A stretch of 64,000 nucleotides of DNA, from positions 28,137 to 92,136 of the forward strand of contig NZ_AQVC01000002.1 of NCBI RefSeq assembly GCF_000372405.1, written 5' to 3'. The stretch is from Porphyromonas somerae DSM 23386 (GTDB taxonomy: Bacteria > Bacteroidota > Bacteroidia > Bacteroidales > Porphyromonadaceae). Positions 44,041-52,978 of this stretch are shown here, piece after piece (positions within the stretch are counted from its first letter, which is position 1; each line of letters starts with the position of its first letter). Both the position numbers and the translations under genes were made by a program. The notes under the pieces were generated by a model that was not told the DNA's origin, made no database searches, and saw only the letters and a list, made by a program, of their open reading frames with translations.

Positions 44041-46110
44041 TTACCTCCCCTTCAATTCATCATACTTAGCGAAAAACTGCTCTTCGCTCATCATCTCAAT
44101 TCCTAGCTTCTCAGCCTTCTCCCTCTTACTTGGCCCCATATTCTCCCCAGCGATCACCAGCGACGTCTTTCCGCTAATACTCGATACATTCTTACCTCCA
44201 TTCGCCACAATCAGCTCCTTCAGTTCGTCACGTGTAATGGTATGGAAAATGCCACTCACCACAATGCTCATCCCCTCCAGTAGCGAACCCTTTGGCTTAG
44301 GAGCAGTATCTTCCGTAAACCGCAATTGTAGCCCCACCCTCTCTAGTCGCTCCAAAGTCTCCACATTGTGGCTCTCCACAAAATACCTCAGGATATTCTC
44401 CGCAATTACAGGACCAATATCCTCTAGCTCCAAAAGCTCCTCACGACTTGCCGACCGCAGAGCCTCCAGTGACCGAAAGTGATCGGCCAAATGTGCTGCC
44501 ACCGTACTCCCTACCTGACGAATGCCAAGGCCGAAAAGCACCCGATCGAAGGGGGTCGCCTTAGAGGCCTCAATACTCTTGAGTAGATTGGTCGCCTTCT
44601 GGTCCTTAAAGCTAGGCAACCTCAAAAGCTCCCCCTCAGTAAGGTCATACAGATCTGCCACACTCCTCACCCCCAGCAAAGTGCAGAGCAGGTGAATGGT
44701 CTTAGGACCGATATTGATATCCATCGCCTTACGGCTACAGAAATGCTCTATCTTACCCTCGATCTGAGCCGGACAGCCCCACTCATTGGGGCAAAAAGTG
44801 GCACTCAACCCCTCCTCACGCTCCAGTGGAGTTCCGCAATCCGGACAAACCTTAGGCATCGTCACCGCAGCACCCGTCTTCTCATCCCTAAGGTCGTACC
44901 TCACCGAGGTGATTTTCGGGATAATCTCACCCCCCTTCTCCACCATCACCAAGTCCCCGATGTGCAGATCCAGTTCACTAATGATATCTGCATTATGGAG
45001 CGTAGCCCTCGAAACAGTAGTCCCAGAGAGCTCTATCGGCTCCAGATTCGCCACAGGAGTCATCACCCCCGTCCGTGCCACCTGATAGCTGACCGACTCT
45101 AGTCGCGTCAACGCCTTCTCTGCCGAAAACTTATAGGCCATCGCCCAGCGGGGCGACTTCGCCGTGGTGCCCAAAAGAGCGTGCAACGCATAGCTATCCA
45201 CCTTCACCACTACTCCATCAGTTGCCACTGGTAGTTGATGCCTATGGGTATCCCAATAGTCCAGATAGGCCTTCAGACCTTCTAGCGAATCGCATACCTG
45301 GCTATGCTCATCCACAGGGAGCCCCAGCTGCCTCATCAGCGCCAAGCGGTCGTGATGCAGGTCTGGCAACCACTGCTCATCATCACTCAGTAGGTAATAA
45401 AAGAAAGCGGTCGGCCGACGACTACGGATCACCGCCTCCACATGCTCCTTCGTCTTAATGGTTCCCGCCACTGCATTTCGAGGGTTAGCAAATGGAGGAA
45501 GCTCCTCCTCTTCACGCTCCTTATTGATTCTCTGAAATTCCGCCCAAGGGAGTAAGATCTCTCCACGCACCTCCACATAGCTAGGTAGATGATCGCCCGC
45601 AAGCCTTTTCGGCACACACTCCATCGCTTGGATAGCCCTCGTCACATCTTCGCCTACTGTGCCATCACCTCGCGTTAAAGCCCGGCTCAAGACTCCCCCT
45701 TCATAGATAATAGAGATAGAGGTACCATCGAACTTCAGCTCCGCCACCAAGTCAGCATCCTTCCCCGCCAATTGATGAACCCGCCGGTAGAAGTCCAGCG
45801 TATCCTCCCACGAGTAACTATTGGCAAGCGAAAGCATCGGGTAGCGATGCTTAAACGTAGACCCCTCAGACTGGCTCACCCTCCCCAGCTTGCCCTCCTT
45901 CCAAAATTCACTGCCCACCCGCTGTGTGGGCGAATCGGGAGTCACACGGTCGGGATACTGCTCCTCCAGCGCCTCCAACTCCTTCATCAAGAGGTCAAAC
46001 TCCTGGTCACTAATGGTAGGAGCATTCAGCACATAGTACTCCTGCTCATACCGCTCCAGAAGCTTCCGAAGCTCTTCTATCCGATCATAATCTGCCTGAA
46101 ATAAATCCAT
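44041..46110 (-). CDS. ligA: NAD-dependent DNA ligase
   Basis: 689-residue ligase sealing nicks in replication and repair. The adenylated Lys is in ELKFDGTSI (KxDG motif), preceded by the Ia domain; then PRWAMAYKFSAEKA (motif IV region), an OB fold, a zinc finger with CPDCGTPLEREEG and CPNEWGCPAQ, helix-hairpin-helix repeats and a C-terminal BRCT domain (about 610-689: LLEGMSIVVSGIF). All domains are intact. It is followed after 5 bases by dnaE. Confidence 0.97.
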   Translation of the reverse strand: MDLFQADYDRIEELRKLLERYEQEYYVLNAPTISDQEFDLLMKELEALEEQYPDRVTPDSPTQRVGSEFWKEGKLGRVSQSEGSTFKHRYPMLSLANSYSWEDTLDFYRRVHQLAGKDADLVAELKFDGTSISIIYEGGVLSRALTRGDGTVGEDVTRAIQAMECVPKRLAGDHLPSYVEVRGEILLPWAEFQRINKEREEEELPPFANPRNAVAGTIKTKEHVEAVIRSRRPTAFFYYLLSDDEQWLPDLHHDRLALMRQLGLPVDEHSQVCDSLEGLKAYLDYWDTHRHQLPVATDGVVVKVDSYALHALLGTTAKSPRWAMAYKFSAEKALTRLESVSYQVARTGVMTPVANLEPIELSGTTVSRATLHNADIISELDLHIGDLVMVEKGGEIIPKITSVRYDLRDEKTGAAVTMPKVCPDCGTPLEREEGLSATFCPNEWGCPAQIEGKIEHFCSRKAMDINIGPKTIHLLCTLLGVRSVADLYDLTEGELLRLPSFKDQKATNLLKSIEASKATPFDRVLFGLGIRQVGSTVAAHLADHFRSLEALRSASREELLELEDIGPVIAENILRYFVESHNVETLERLERVGLQLRFTEDTAPKPKGSLLEGMSIVVSGIFHTITRDELKELIVANGGKNVSSISGKTSLVIAGENMGPSKREKAEKLGIEMMSEEQFFAKYDELKGR

Positions 46111-46152
46111 AGATGCTTATGTAGAGGGATCTGAGATATTTATGGGTTTTCT

Positions 46153-46896
46153 TTACTTCACTAGATACTCCGCAGTGACCGTGATGCTCACCGTTTTCTC
46201 CTTACTAGAGGTATTGAAGTTGCCACCCCACGAATAATCCTCATTAGAGTGCTTCCCTATTATCTGGAAAGTCCCTAGGCTCGCTTTCCGAAGCCCTCCC
46301 AGGCGTGCCTTGCTCTCATCGGCAATCTGCTTTGCCCTCATACGAGCATCTTCAGAGGCGGCCGCCACCATCTGTAGCTTCAGGTCGGCCAACTTAGTGT
46401 AGTAATAACGAGGATCCTCAGAGTTGGCAGTCACATCCTGGGCAATCAGCTCACCCACCTCACGCACCACATTCTCTATCTCATCCACTCTCTGGCTAGT
46501 CACCGTAGCAGTTTGCTGTACGATAAAGCCATTCTTAATCTCAATATACCGCTCCTGCTTAGGATCGTAGTAGCCGGTGATATCCTCCCGATAAGAGACG
46601 GGTCCAAAGACCACCTCACTCTCCTGCACCTTACGAGTGGTGAGAAAGTTAGCAAGTATCTTTTGCTGACGCTCCACATCCTTCAGCCCCTCCAATGGAG
46701 TAGACGAATGGCTCTGGATCGTTACATTCCACACCACCAAGTCACTGACAAAGTCTTGCTCTGCCCCACCCTTCACACTGAGTGTCTTAGGCCCATCATT
46801 ACGATGCACAAGAGCATGTCCTCCAATCGCTACAGCCACGATAATCGCCACTGCTATAGCCAACGTCCCGATCAATTTTGCCTTTCCCTGTTCCAT
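46153..46896 (-). CDS. SIMPL (DUF541) domain membrane-anchored protein
   Basis: 247 residues with an N-terminal signal anchor (LIGTLAIAVAIIVAVAIGGHAL) and a SIMPL domain: LSVKGGAEQDFVSDLVVWNVTI opens it, and LKLQMVAAASEDARMRAKQIADES is the conserved helix with Ala/Lys residues. Proteins of this family are periplasmic and form ring-like oligomers; function is poorly defined, with stress links in some species. It is 42 bases upstream of ligA on the same strand. Confidence 0.88.
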   Translation of the reverse strand: MEQGKAKLIGTLAIAVAIIVAVAIGGHALVHRNDGPKTLSVKGGAEQDFVSDLVVWNVTIQSHSSTPLEGLKDVERQQKILANFLTTRKVQESEVVFGPVSYREDITGYYDPKQERYIEIKNGFIVQQTATVTSQRVDEIENVVREVGELIAQDVTANSEDPRYYYTKLADLKLQMVAAASEDARMRAKQIADESKARLGGLRKASLGTFQIIGKHSNEDYSWGGNFNTSSKEKTVSITVTAEYLVK

Positions 46897-47229
46897 ACGT
46901 TTCCAACTCTAATTAAATGGTTACTGGATAGAATTACCTTTCGTGCAAGATACCAAAAACTACCGCCACCACAAAGCCCCCACCAAAGTTTTTCCACACA
47001 AAAAAAGCCCTCCCACCCAATCACCAAAGCGAACTCACTGACGTACAGCCAACCAAGTAACTAAACAAAGAATCACAATAAAAAGCAAAGCGATGAACAC
47101 CACAAAAGATGCTCATCGCTTCACTCCCAAACTTCCTTGCACACCCTAGCTAAACAATAGGAAAAGGACTTAACTAACTAATGAGATATAAGGTGCTAGT
47201 TAACTTCACTATTTAATTTCGTACAATTA
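46897..47229. other. Gap between SIMPL gene and AT-rich island
   Basis: No gene. The only structure seen is a hairpin (47088-47096 with 47113-47121, arm AAGCGATGA, 16-base loop), a possible weak terminator for the island operon. Base composition shifts here from GC-moderate to AT-rich. Confidence 0.5.
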
Positions 47230-47703
47230 CTATAACCTCTTTAAGTCTAAAACTGCCGTATCTAAGAGTCCAAGCATATTGTTTAGATTACTAATCTCTA
47301 GCTGCCCATAATTGCTATCAACGACTTTCATTGAATTAATGATCTTGAATCGCGTAGAATTAACCTCATCCTGCATCTTCCTCATCTCTTCCATTTTCTT
47401 TTTTAGAGCATTCTTCTTCCAATAGGACATCACTAATGGAGCTATTACATAGCTTATAGTCGGGAATAAGACTTCAGTACCCCTAATAACTATATTCTTA
47501 ACCTCCTTCTTACCGATAAAGGGAAGTCTTAATTGACCAATTATGATGGGTCCTACTATGGCTGATCGTCCTGAAATAAAGGCACCTACAGCAGGACCGA
47601 CATTGATTTCTTTAGCGATAACCTCTAGTGAGGTTTTTGGGTTGGAAACAACCATATCTGCCAATAGGCATAATTCCTTCACTTGTTCTTGAACATTCTG
47701 CAT
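47230..47703 (-). CDS. Unrecognised hydrophobic/coiled-coil protein (island gene 3)
   Basis: 157 residues that I do not recognise. An N-terminal helical part (about 1-32) is followed by a Gly/Ile-rich hydrophobic stretch (about 35-58, VGPAVGAFISGRSAIVGPIII) and a second one (about 78-93, VLFPTISYVIAPLVMSYW), then a Lys/Met/Glu-rich coiled coil (about 95-120). It could insert in or lie on a membrane; there is no signal peptide. It is the last gene of the three-gene AT-rich island, about 100 bases after the 729-residue gene, in the same direction. Confidence 0.7.
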   Translation of the reverse strand: MQNVQEQVKELCLLADMVVSNPKTSLEVIAKEINVGPAVGAFISGRSAIVGPIIIGQLRLPFIGKKEVKNIVIRGTEVLFPTISYVIAPLVMSYWKKNALKKKMEEMRKMQDEVNSTRFKIINSMKVVDSNYGQLEISNLNNMLGLLDTAVLDLKRL

Positions 47704-47803
47704 ATCATCTGTACTTCTTAATTATGACTCAAAATAGTATCGCTCGACTATGTGTAGACCAAAACTACAACAAATTGTCAAGCACCATTCCACTAAACAA
47801 TGA

Positions 47804-49993
47804 TTAATTTTGTTTGAGGCATTTTGATTGGAGCTTTAACGCTCTCTCCTGATCAATCTCCAACACTTGTGCTAGTCTTACAAGAAGTCTATCACTTCCT
47901 TCTGCAATGGCACCATCAACGATATATTCCGAGACTGCCTTCATATATTCCTTTTCATTTTCTGTGTAAGGGTCGGAATATTCTGCAATCAATGCATCAG
48001 TCACCTCTTTGGAGAGACCAAGCTTACTGCGAACCTGCTCAAGAAAAACTTTATGAAGAGGAGTAATGGTTCCACCTTCTTCTATAGCGAACTTAATCTC
48101 ATCAATAAAAGCTTTTTCAGTATCGGAATACTCCTCGGTCTCAATAATAGGTACTTCCACCTCAGGATCTTCTCTCTTGACCTTTTGCAATTGGTCAACA
48201 GACTTGAAACTCACAGATATAACGAGTTCTTTCTCTTCAACATTACTAAACGTCTGCTCAACATTCCGCTCAAATGAAGCATCCACCTTACATATTAAAT
48301 TTTTGAACGATGCTTTTAACTGCAGGTTATGTGAGGCACTCGTATTAGAGGACTCATAAGATGAAATACTCTCCGTATAGCTAAGTAAATTTTCCCCATT
48401 CGTGCGCTGACGCACGAGGATTTTCCAATCCTCATTATTTTTCAGCCACACTAAGTCATTAGGGACATAGGGGTAATTTGTTGGATCAAATGTATAGGTA
48501 ATCTTATGCTCACCTTTTTCTGTTGAGGCATTTTTCTTCTCAAGAGTTTCATCAAATGAACCATTAACACTGACAGCCTTCACACCGACCTCTGCTCCGA
48601 TCTTATTCATGATATTCGATTGGCTGGCAGAGCTACTTCCTTTAGTCATCTTAAACTTAATTTCTGTAGCGCCAAGACATTGGCAGAGATAGCAGAACTC
48701 TTTCACCTTTTCAATAAATAATACATCATATGCTGTTTCAAAAGGAAGATACACATCAGGTCTAACGGGATGAGCAAAATATAACGTATTCGCTATTGGG
48801 TGACCAATAGGGAGTTGAATGCTAGGCGGATAATCTCTAACAGTGCAAACAAGAGGTATATTCCCCTCCTCATCAACCATACCAGCAAGTTCGGATTGGT
48901 CCTTTACAACCAACATTACACTTCTTTCATCAAAGTCTACCGCATCAGCAAATGACATATACTCCTCTGCACCTGATTCTTCATTTTTTAATGCCACTCT
49001 AAATGACCAAGCATTATTTAGTATTTCTTTTCCATCTTTAATGAGGTCCTCATCTTCACTTTCTAGAATATAGAAGAGAAATCTCCTAGCCTCAACAAAT
49101 GTAAAATTCAAATCCAAGTTATTAGAAACATTGATAAAACTAAATACCAATAAATATGCAACTCTACCTCTCAGCCACAAACCATCAATTAACCCATCAT
49201 CCTTTTTCCTTCTTTCACTCTCAAATTCGCCAAGAATATCCTTACAAAGAGTAATTGCCTCTTTCAATAGCCCATCTCTTTCTTTACATTGCTCACTATC
49301 AGGATTATCATCATCACAATCCAACTGCATACCCTCATAAAAGTAGCATTGAGCATAACGATATTTGCAAACAAGTCTGAAAAAAGTATCTTCTGAACTT
49401 TCCATTGTTGATTGCAATAAGGTTCTTGCTTCCTCAAACTTATCATCATCTATCATCTGGGAAACTACAGTTAAAGGATTCTCACTATTGGCAATTTCTA
49501 CAATCCCATTTAGTGCCTCACAAAATAACTCTCCATATCCCAGAGCATCAAATTTTTCTTTATCAATATAATTTGAACCCCAATAAGCAAACACATTACG
49601 ATCAAAAACATTCCCATTACGCAAATGGAGATATAAAGTTCTATCTTTGTAAGTAAATTGCTCAATCCGACTCCACTCAACTGCGATCATATCTTCTTTA
49701 TTTTGACAGTCATCATCTTTAAAGATTAGCTGCTTGTCAGTAAGCAAATCCCCTGATAATTGTTTAGAAGAACGCAGTAATGGTATTATAGAATTGTATC
49801 CTTTAACTTGGAATATACTACTGTACATAAGAATTTCCTCATCATAAGACAAGTAAAAATCTCGTCTCAATCGATGAGCAATGTCATCAGGGATGTCAAT
49901 AAGAAATGTGAACTTTCTATCGACAAAATCATAAAGACCTGGTACAACATCACGACCTAGTTTTGACACGAACGATTGATAAATTTTGCTCAT
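47804..49993 (-). CDS. Unrecognised multidomain protein with PH-like and pore-former-like parts (island gene 2)
   Basis: 729 residues, no signal peptide, not recognised as a whole. Residues about 45-135 look like a bacterial PH-like beta domain (LLTDKQLIF, then WSRIEQFTYKDRTLYLHLRNG). Residues 170-335 are helical and TPR-like. Residues 350-600 are beta-rich, with Ser/Thr-rich alternating strands (448-500 and 534-600, such as SYTESISSYESSNTSASHNL), resembling amphipathic hairpins of pore-forming proteins. Residues 622-725 hold two TerB-like helical repeats; the second has EYIVDGAIAEGSDRLLVRLAQVL. Base composition is AT-rich against the neighbours, which suggests transfer. A role as membrane-acting effector or stress protein is speculation. 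Confidence 0.75.
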   Translation of the reverse strand: MSKIYQSFVSKLGRDVVPGLYDFVDRKFTFLIDIPDDIAHRLRRDFYLSYDEEILMYSSIFQVKGYNSIIPLLRSSKQLSGDLLTDKQLIFKDDDCQNKEDMIAVEWSRIEQFTYKDRTLYLHLRNGNVFDRNVFAYWGSNYIDKEKFDALGYGELFCEALNGIVEIANSENPLTVVSQMIDDDKFEEARTLLQSTMESSEDTFFRLVCKYRYAQCYFYEGMQLDCDDDNPDSEQCKERDGLLKEAITLCKDILGEFESERRKKDDGLIDGLWLRGRVAYLLVFSFINVSNNLDLNFTFVEARRFLFYILESEDEDLIKDGKEILNNAWSFRVALKNEESGAEEYMSFADAVDFDERSVMLVVKDQSELAGMVDEEGNIPLVCTVRDYPPSIQLPIGHPIANTLYFAHPVRPDVYLPFETAYDVLFIEKVKEFCYLCQCLGATEIKFKMTKGSSSASQSNIMNKIGAEVGVKAVSVNGSFDETLEKKNASTEKGEHKITYTFDPTNYPYVPNDLVWLKNNEDWKILVRQRTNGENLLSYTESISSYESSNTSASHNLQLKASFKNLICKVDASFERNVEQTFSNVEEKELVISVSFKSVDQLQKVKREDPEVEVPIIETEEYSDTEKAFIDEIKFAIEEGGTITPLHKVFLEQVRSKLGLSKEVTDALIAEYSDPYTENEKEYMKAVSEYIVDGAIAEGSDRLLVRLAQVLEIDQERALKLQSKCLKQN

Positions 49994-50121
49994 ATTATTT
50001 ACTTATTAATGATAGTATACAAATTGTTAGTTAGTGGGTGGTTAATTTCACCGCTGTGGCGGGTGCCAGAAATGTATTATTGAAAGCGTTTGGCTCGCTT
50101 TGTGATATGTCAATAGTTGAC

Positions 50122-50358
50122 TCATTTGGATTGTTGGTTCTGTTGCTTTCCTTTTTCATAGAGGTCACGATCAGCCCATATCTTCTTATATATACTTTTG
50201 TTGAAATAATCCAAAAGGGACCATGGTAACGTATGATAGCTACCACAGTGGGGGCACTTTAATGGACAAGATAAGGCTGTTGCCATGTACTCAATGCGTG
50301 GACCTCTAAATCTGTGCTTACACTCATCACATTTAAATGTTATGTTCCCCGAAATCAT
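50122..50358 (-). CDS. Small zinc-ribbon protein (island gene 1)
   Basis: 78 residues from ATG 50358; an in-frame start at 50421 is rejected because a -7 box lies between the two. CDEC near residue 10 and CPHC near residue 36 form a likely zinc ribbon, with an extra Cys at about 31; the rest is basic and aromatic (DYFNKSIYKKIWADRDLY). It is 128 bases upstream of the 729-residue gene on the same strand, and I see no promoter between, so it may be the first gene of the island operon. Possibly a nucleic-acid-binding or regulatory protein. Confidence 0.6.
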   Translation of the reverse strand: MISGNITFKCDECKHRFRGPRIEYMATALSCPLKCPHCGSYHTLPWSLLDYFNKSIYKKIWADRDLYEKGKQQNQQSK

Positions 50359-50394
50359 AGTGCTACTACTCTTAATGTGTTTATTCTTTTGGGG

Positions 50395-50402
50395 CAAATA
50401 TA
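50395..50402 (-). promoter_or_regulatory. -7 box of the island operon
   Basis: On the minus strand TATATTTG, 36 bases before the zinc-ribbon ATG at 50358. It decides that start against the longer frame. The -33 element is not clear. Confidence 0.6.
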
Positions 50403-50714
50403 GCACTAGATACTGCGACATCTCTGCAGTATCTCAAACAATTTCTCACTCTAATAGTAAAAAAATAGGGTTACCCCATTAATTTAACATTTGAGAGGTA
50501 GATATAGTCATCCGAATGAGAGGAGAGGGCGGTGTCTACCATGGTGGCTCACGGTTATCAGGGGGCGTCAGCAGGCATCCGATTATACCTCACGGGGCAC
50601 TCCACTAGCCCGTTCTTCAAGCTAGTAATTAAGATGCAAAATTTGAATAAAATAGGGGCTTCAAGACCTCCTTCGTAATCAATTGGAATTCAATACCATA
50701 CGAAGGCGTTTGCC

Positions 50715-50802
50715 GAGATGCAACTAAGCGATCGGCGAGATGCAACTCGGCAAATGCTTAGTTGCATCTCGCCGATTGCTTAGTTGCATCTCCACTTTTG
50801 AC
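50715..50802 (+). repeat. Array of four degenerate 22-bp units, locus C
   Basis: Units start at 50715, 50737, 50759 and 50781, same period, number and orientation as loci A and B. The last unit runs into CCACTTTTGACC, close to the CAACTTTTGCTC that ends locus A. Confidence 0.9.
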
Positions 50803-50924
50803 CTGCTCGTAGCGGAAAATGTGCGGGCTGTTTATTGAGAAGAAAACACCTCAAGGGGAGGGGGATTGCAAGAGTCTATTTATCAATGATTGATGGAAAA
50901 CCCCGAAGAGGGATTCATGGTGTA

Positions 50925-51152
50925 TTAACCCAAGCTTCCCCCTGAAGGGGAGCGTTAGCGAGCCCGAAGGTGAAGCTTGGGTAGGGAAAGGACTATAAAT
51001 AAGCTACCCCAAAGGGGTTGCATATACACCATCGCTTATGGATGTAAAAGTGCAACCCCTTCGGGGTAGTTGATGATGCCTTGCCCCTCTCCCCAACCTT
51101 CTCCTCCTCTAGGTACGCTTCGCCTACCTACGGAGGGGGAAGGCTGGGTTAA
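50925..51152. repeat. Composite of three nested palindromes
   Basis: A left element (50925-50990) opens TTAACCCAAGCTTCCCCCT and folds by 50928-50938 with 50972-50982. A right element (about 51081-51152) read on the minus strand opens TTAACCCAGCCTTCCCCCT. Between them, 51004-51022 pairs with 51051-51069 (19 bp, one mismatch). The two outer elements are relatives in opposite orientation. Confidence 0.7.
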
Positions 51153-51220
51153 TAGACCATGGAAGCCCTTCGGGCTTCTGCTATTCCTGCTTGAGGAGCT
51201 GAAAACCATACGGTGTGAAC

Positions 51221-51240
51221 TTTCTAATGCGTAAACCCCT
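51221..51240 (+). repeat. Dispersed motif TTCTAATGCGTAA, copy 1
   Basis: TTTCTAATGCGTAAACCCCT here matches, with one extra A, the reverse complement of the motif at 63574-63591. Confidence 0.55.
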
Positions 51241-51282
51241 GTAGGTATTGCGAATAGCACTCACGGATTACGATAATTTCAG

Positions 51283-51290
51283 TATCTTTG
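51283..51290 (+). promoter_or_regulatory. -7 box deciding the start of the gene at 51317
   Basis: TATCTTTG, 26 bases before ATG 51317. It lies inside the longer possible frame from 51248, which argues for the shorter protein. Confidence 0.6.
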
Positions 51291-51316
51291 CTACAGATTT
51301 TCAATACTTTAATACC

Positions 51317-51907
51317 ATGTCAAAGCATAGGGGACTTTTGATTTCAGGGGGTGTGGCATTACTTGCCTTGGGAGGGGTTTGGCTCTATACCAAGTATGGA
51401 GATAGAGGTGCAAGCGACAAAGAGATCGTCACTACTACGGAGCGGGTAGTACGGCCAGTGGATTCGCTTTCTTCCAGTCTCTCTGTAGACGAAGCGGAGG
51501 AGCTGATCGCCGAAGCCAATAATGAGGTGCCTCTCTACGATCTTTACAAGGATTATTATACCAATAATATGATTTTTGAAGATGCCGAAGCACCTTTTAA
51601 TCAAGGCAGTGAACCGCTATCTCAATTTATAGACCGATTTAGAGAGGATGCCACTTTTCAGCGTGCTAGGACTTCTCTTGGCGAGGGGTCAAGTACTCCA
51701 GACTTTGGGAAGCTACAGATTGCGATTGCCCCTCCCGATAGCACTTACTTCTTTGCTGCTTGGCGGGAATTAGCCCCAAATGAAGCTGCCTTTTGCAAAG
51801 GGTATCTAGGGTCGGAGATGATTGAGGAGTATCTATTTGGCAGAATGGATAGCCAATCACCATGGATGCTGATTGATTATTTCCGTGCCGATGACGCTAT
51901 TTTCTGA
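51317..51907 (+). CDS. Membrane-anchored hypothetical protein, possibly DUF4348
   Basis: 196 residues with an N-terminal signal anchor (LLISGGVALLALGGVWLYT, about 7-25) and a soluble part. The middle, FIDRFREDATFQRARTSL, has the F-x2-R-F-x3-A-x-FQ-x-R look of the Bacteroidetes DUF4348 domain, but that is a weak impression. It is probably exported or periplasmic. It stands alone on the plus strand with its own promoter; nadK lies convergent 170 bases away. No functional call. Confidence 0.65.
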   Translation: MSKHRGLLISGGVALLALGGVWLYTKYGDRGASDKEIVTTTERVVRPVDSLSSSLSVDEAEELIAEANNEVPLYDLYKDYYTNNMIFEDAEAPFNQGSEPLSQFIDRFREDATFQRARTSLGEGSSTPDFGKLQIAIAPPDSTYFFAAWRELAPNEAAFCKGYLGSEMIEEYLFGRMDSQSPWMLIDYFRADDAIF

Positions 51908-52079
51908 TGGGGTGGTTGTCCCCGCTATAGGTTGTGCGACCACAAGGGTCGATTGATATTATCGCACTATTTTACCCGCCGGTCGTTCGGGGGCTTCTGC
52001 CCCCTCCGATGCGGGGGCTATCTGAATGGCACCCTGTCGGGTGCGTTTATGGAACCTCTTCAATCGGGGGACGCGAGGA

Positions 52080-52964
52080 TTAAAGGCGAGGGTCTTGACC
52101 CCACATGAGCTTTTGGCGTAAGGTTTGGTAGAAGGAGTAGTGCTGTGAGTGGAGCACCTTGAGTCGCTTTTCCGACCGACGGATATGCACCGTGGCTCCG
52201 ATGGATTCGGGGTGACTTTTGCCATCGATAGCGAGGAGGAAGGCACCGCTTCGGCTATCTATATGGAGCTCTATCTCGACGCTATTGGGGAGCACGATGG
52301 GTCGCATATTGAGGGTATGCGGAGCAATGGAGCATATCTGCACCACTGGGCTATGTGGGTGGACGACGGGGCCATTGACACTGAGGGCATAGGCGGTGGA
52401 GCCAGTGGGGGTGGAGATGAGTTGACCGTCGCCATCGGTATTGGCAATCAATTCGCCATTGATATAGGTGGCGACTGAAATCATACTGGCGGTATCGCGT
52501 TTCATCACCGCCACCTCGTTGAGAGTGAGGGCGCGGAAAGTCTCCCTACCCTCTGGGTCGGTGACGAAGCACTCCAGCAGGTCGCGCTCTTCCGAAAGGG
52601 CGGTGCCCTCCTCTAGCTCCTTCCAGAAGTGGGGAAAGTCCTCCGGCTGTAGACTTGCTAGGAAGCCGAGATGACCTGAATTGATGCCGATAATGCCTGC
52701 CTTGGTGCCGGCGATCAACTTGGCAGTGCGTAGGAAGGTACCATCACCGCCCACACTTATCAGCAGGTCGGTATCCACCACTCCTCTAGGAGTGCAGATA
52801 GAGATACCCCCAAGTGAAAATCCTTCGGAGAGGAGATAGGTGTAGAGGCGCTGCTCGATCTGCAGAGAATGCTCAGGGTGGAGCGCAAGGATCGTCTTGA
52901 TGAGTTGTCGGAAAGTCTCTGGATCGCTCTTTTGATGGACAGAGCCACAAAGTAGGATTTTCAT
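52080..52964 (-). CDS. nadK: NAD kinase
   Basis: 294-residue enzyme that phosphorylates NAD to NADP using ATP or inorganic polyphosphate. The GGDGT motif (LLISVGGDGTFLRTA) is at about residues 70-84, followed by GINSGHLGFLA, the substrate-binding NEVAV and DGDGQLISTPTGSTAYALSVNGP; the last is the NAD-binding segment. Length is typical. It starts 14 bases after the rnz stop, so the two are probably co-transcribed with the MerR gene. Confidence 0.95.
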   Translation of the reverse strand: MKILLCGSVHQKSDPETFRQLIKTILALHPEHSLQIEQRLYTYLLSEGFSLGGISICTPRGVVDTDLLISVGGDGTFLRTAKLIAGTKAGIIGINSGHLGFLASLQPEDFPHFWKELEEGTALSEERDLLECFVTDPEGRETFRALTLNEVAVMKRDTASMISVATYINGELIANTDGDGQLISTPTGSTAYALSVNGPVVHPHSPVVQICSIAPHTLNMRPIVLPNSVEIELHIDSRSGAFLLAIDGKSHPESIGATVHIRRSEKRLKVLHSQHYSFYQTLRQKLMWGQDPRL

Positions 52965-52978
52965 AGGGGGGCAATGGA

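Larger units (their letters stand above)
50359..51316. other. Long palindrome-rich gap between island and next gene
   Basis: No convincing gene. It holds the island promoter box (50395-50402), an inverted repeat CCTTCGTA...TACGAAGG (about 50670-50706) that encloses the approach to the 22-bp array at 50715-50802, composite palindromes (50925-51152), a dispersed motif (51221-51240) and the promoter of the gene at 51317. Confidence 0.75.

Noticed and set aside
51036-51260. 74-codon open frame on the minus strand in the palindromic gap.
   Set aside because: Its translation is that of inverted repeats (Pro/Ser/Gly-rich low-complexity) and it matches no family.
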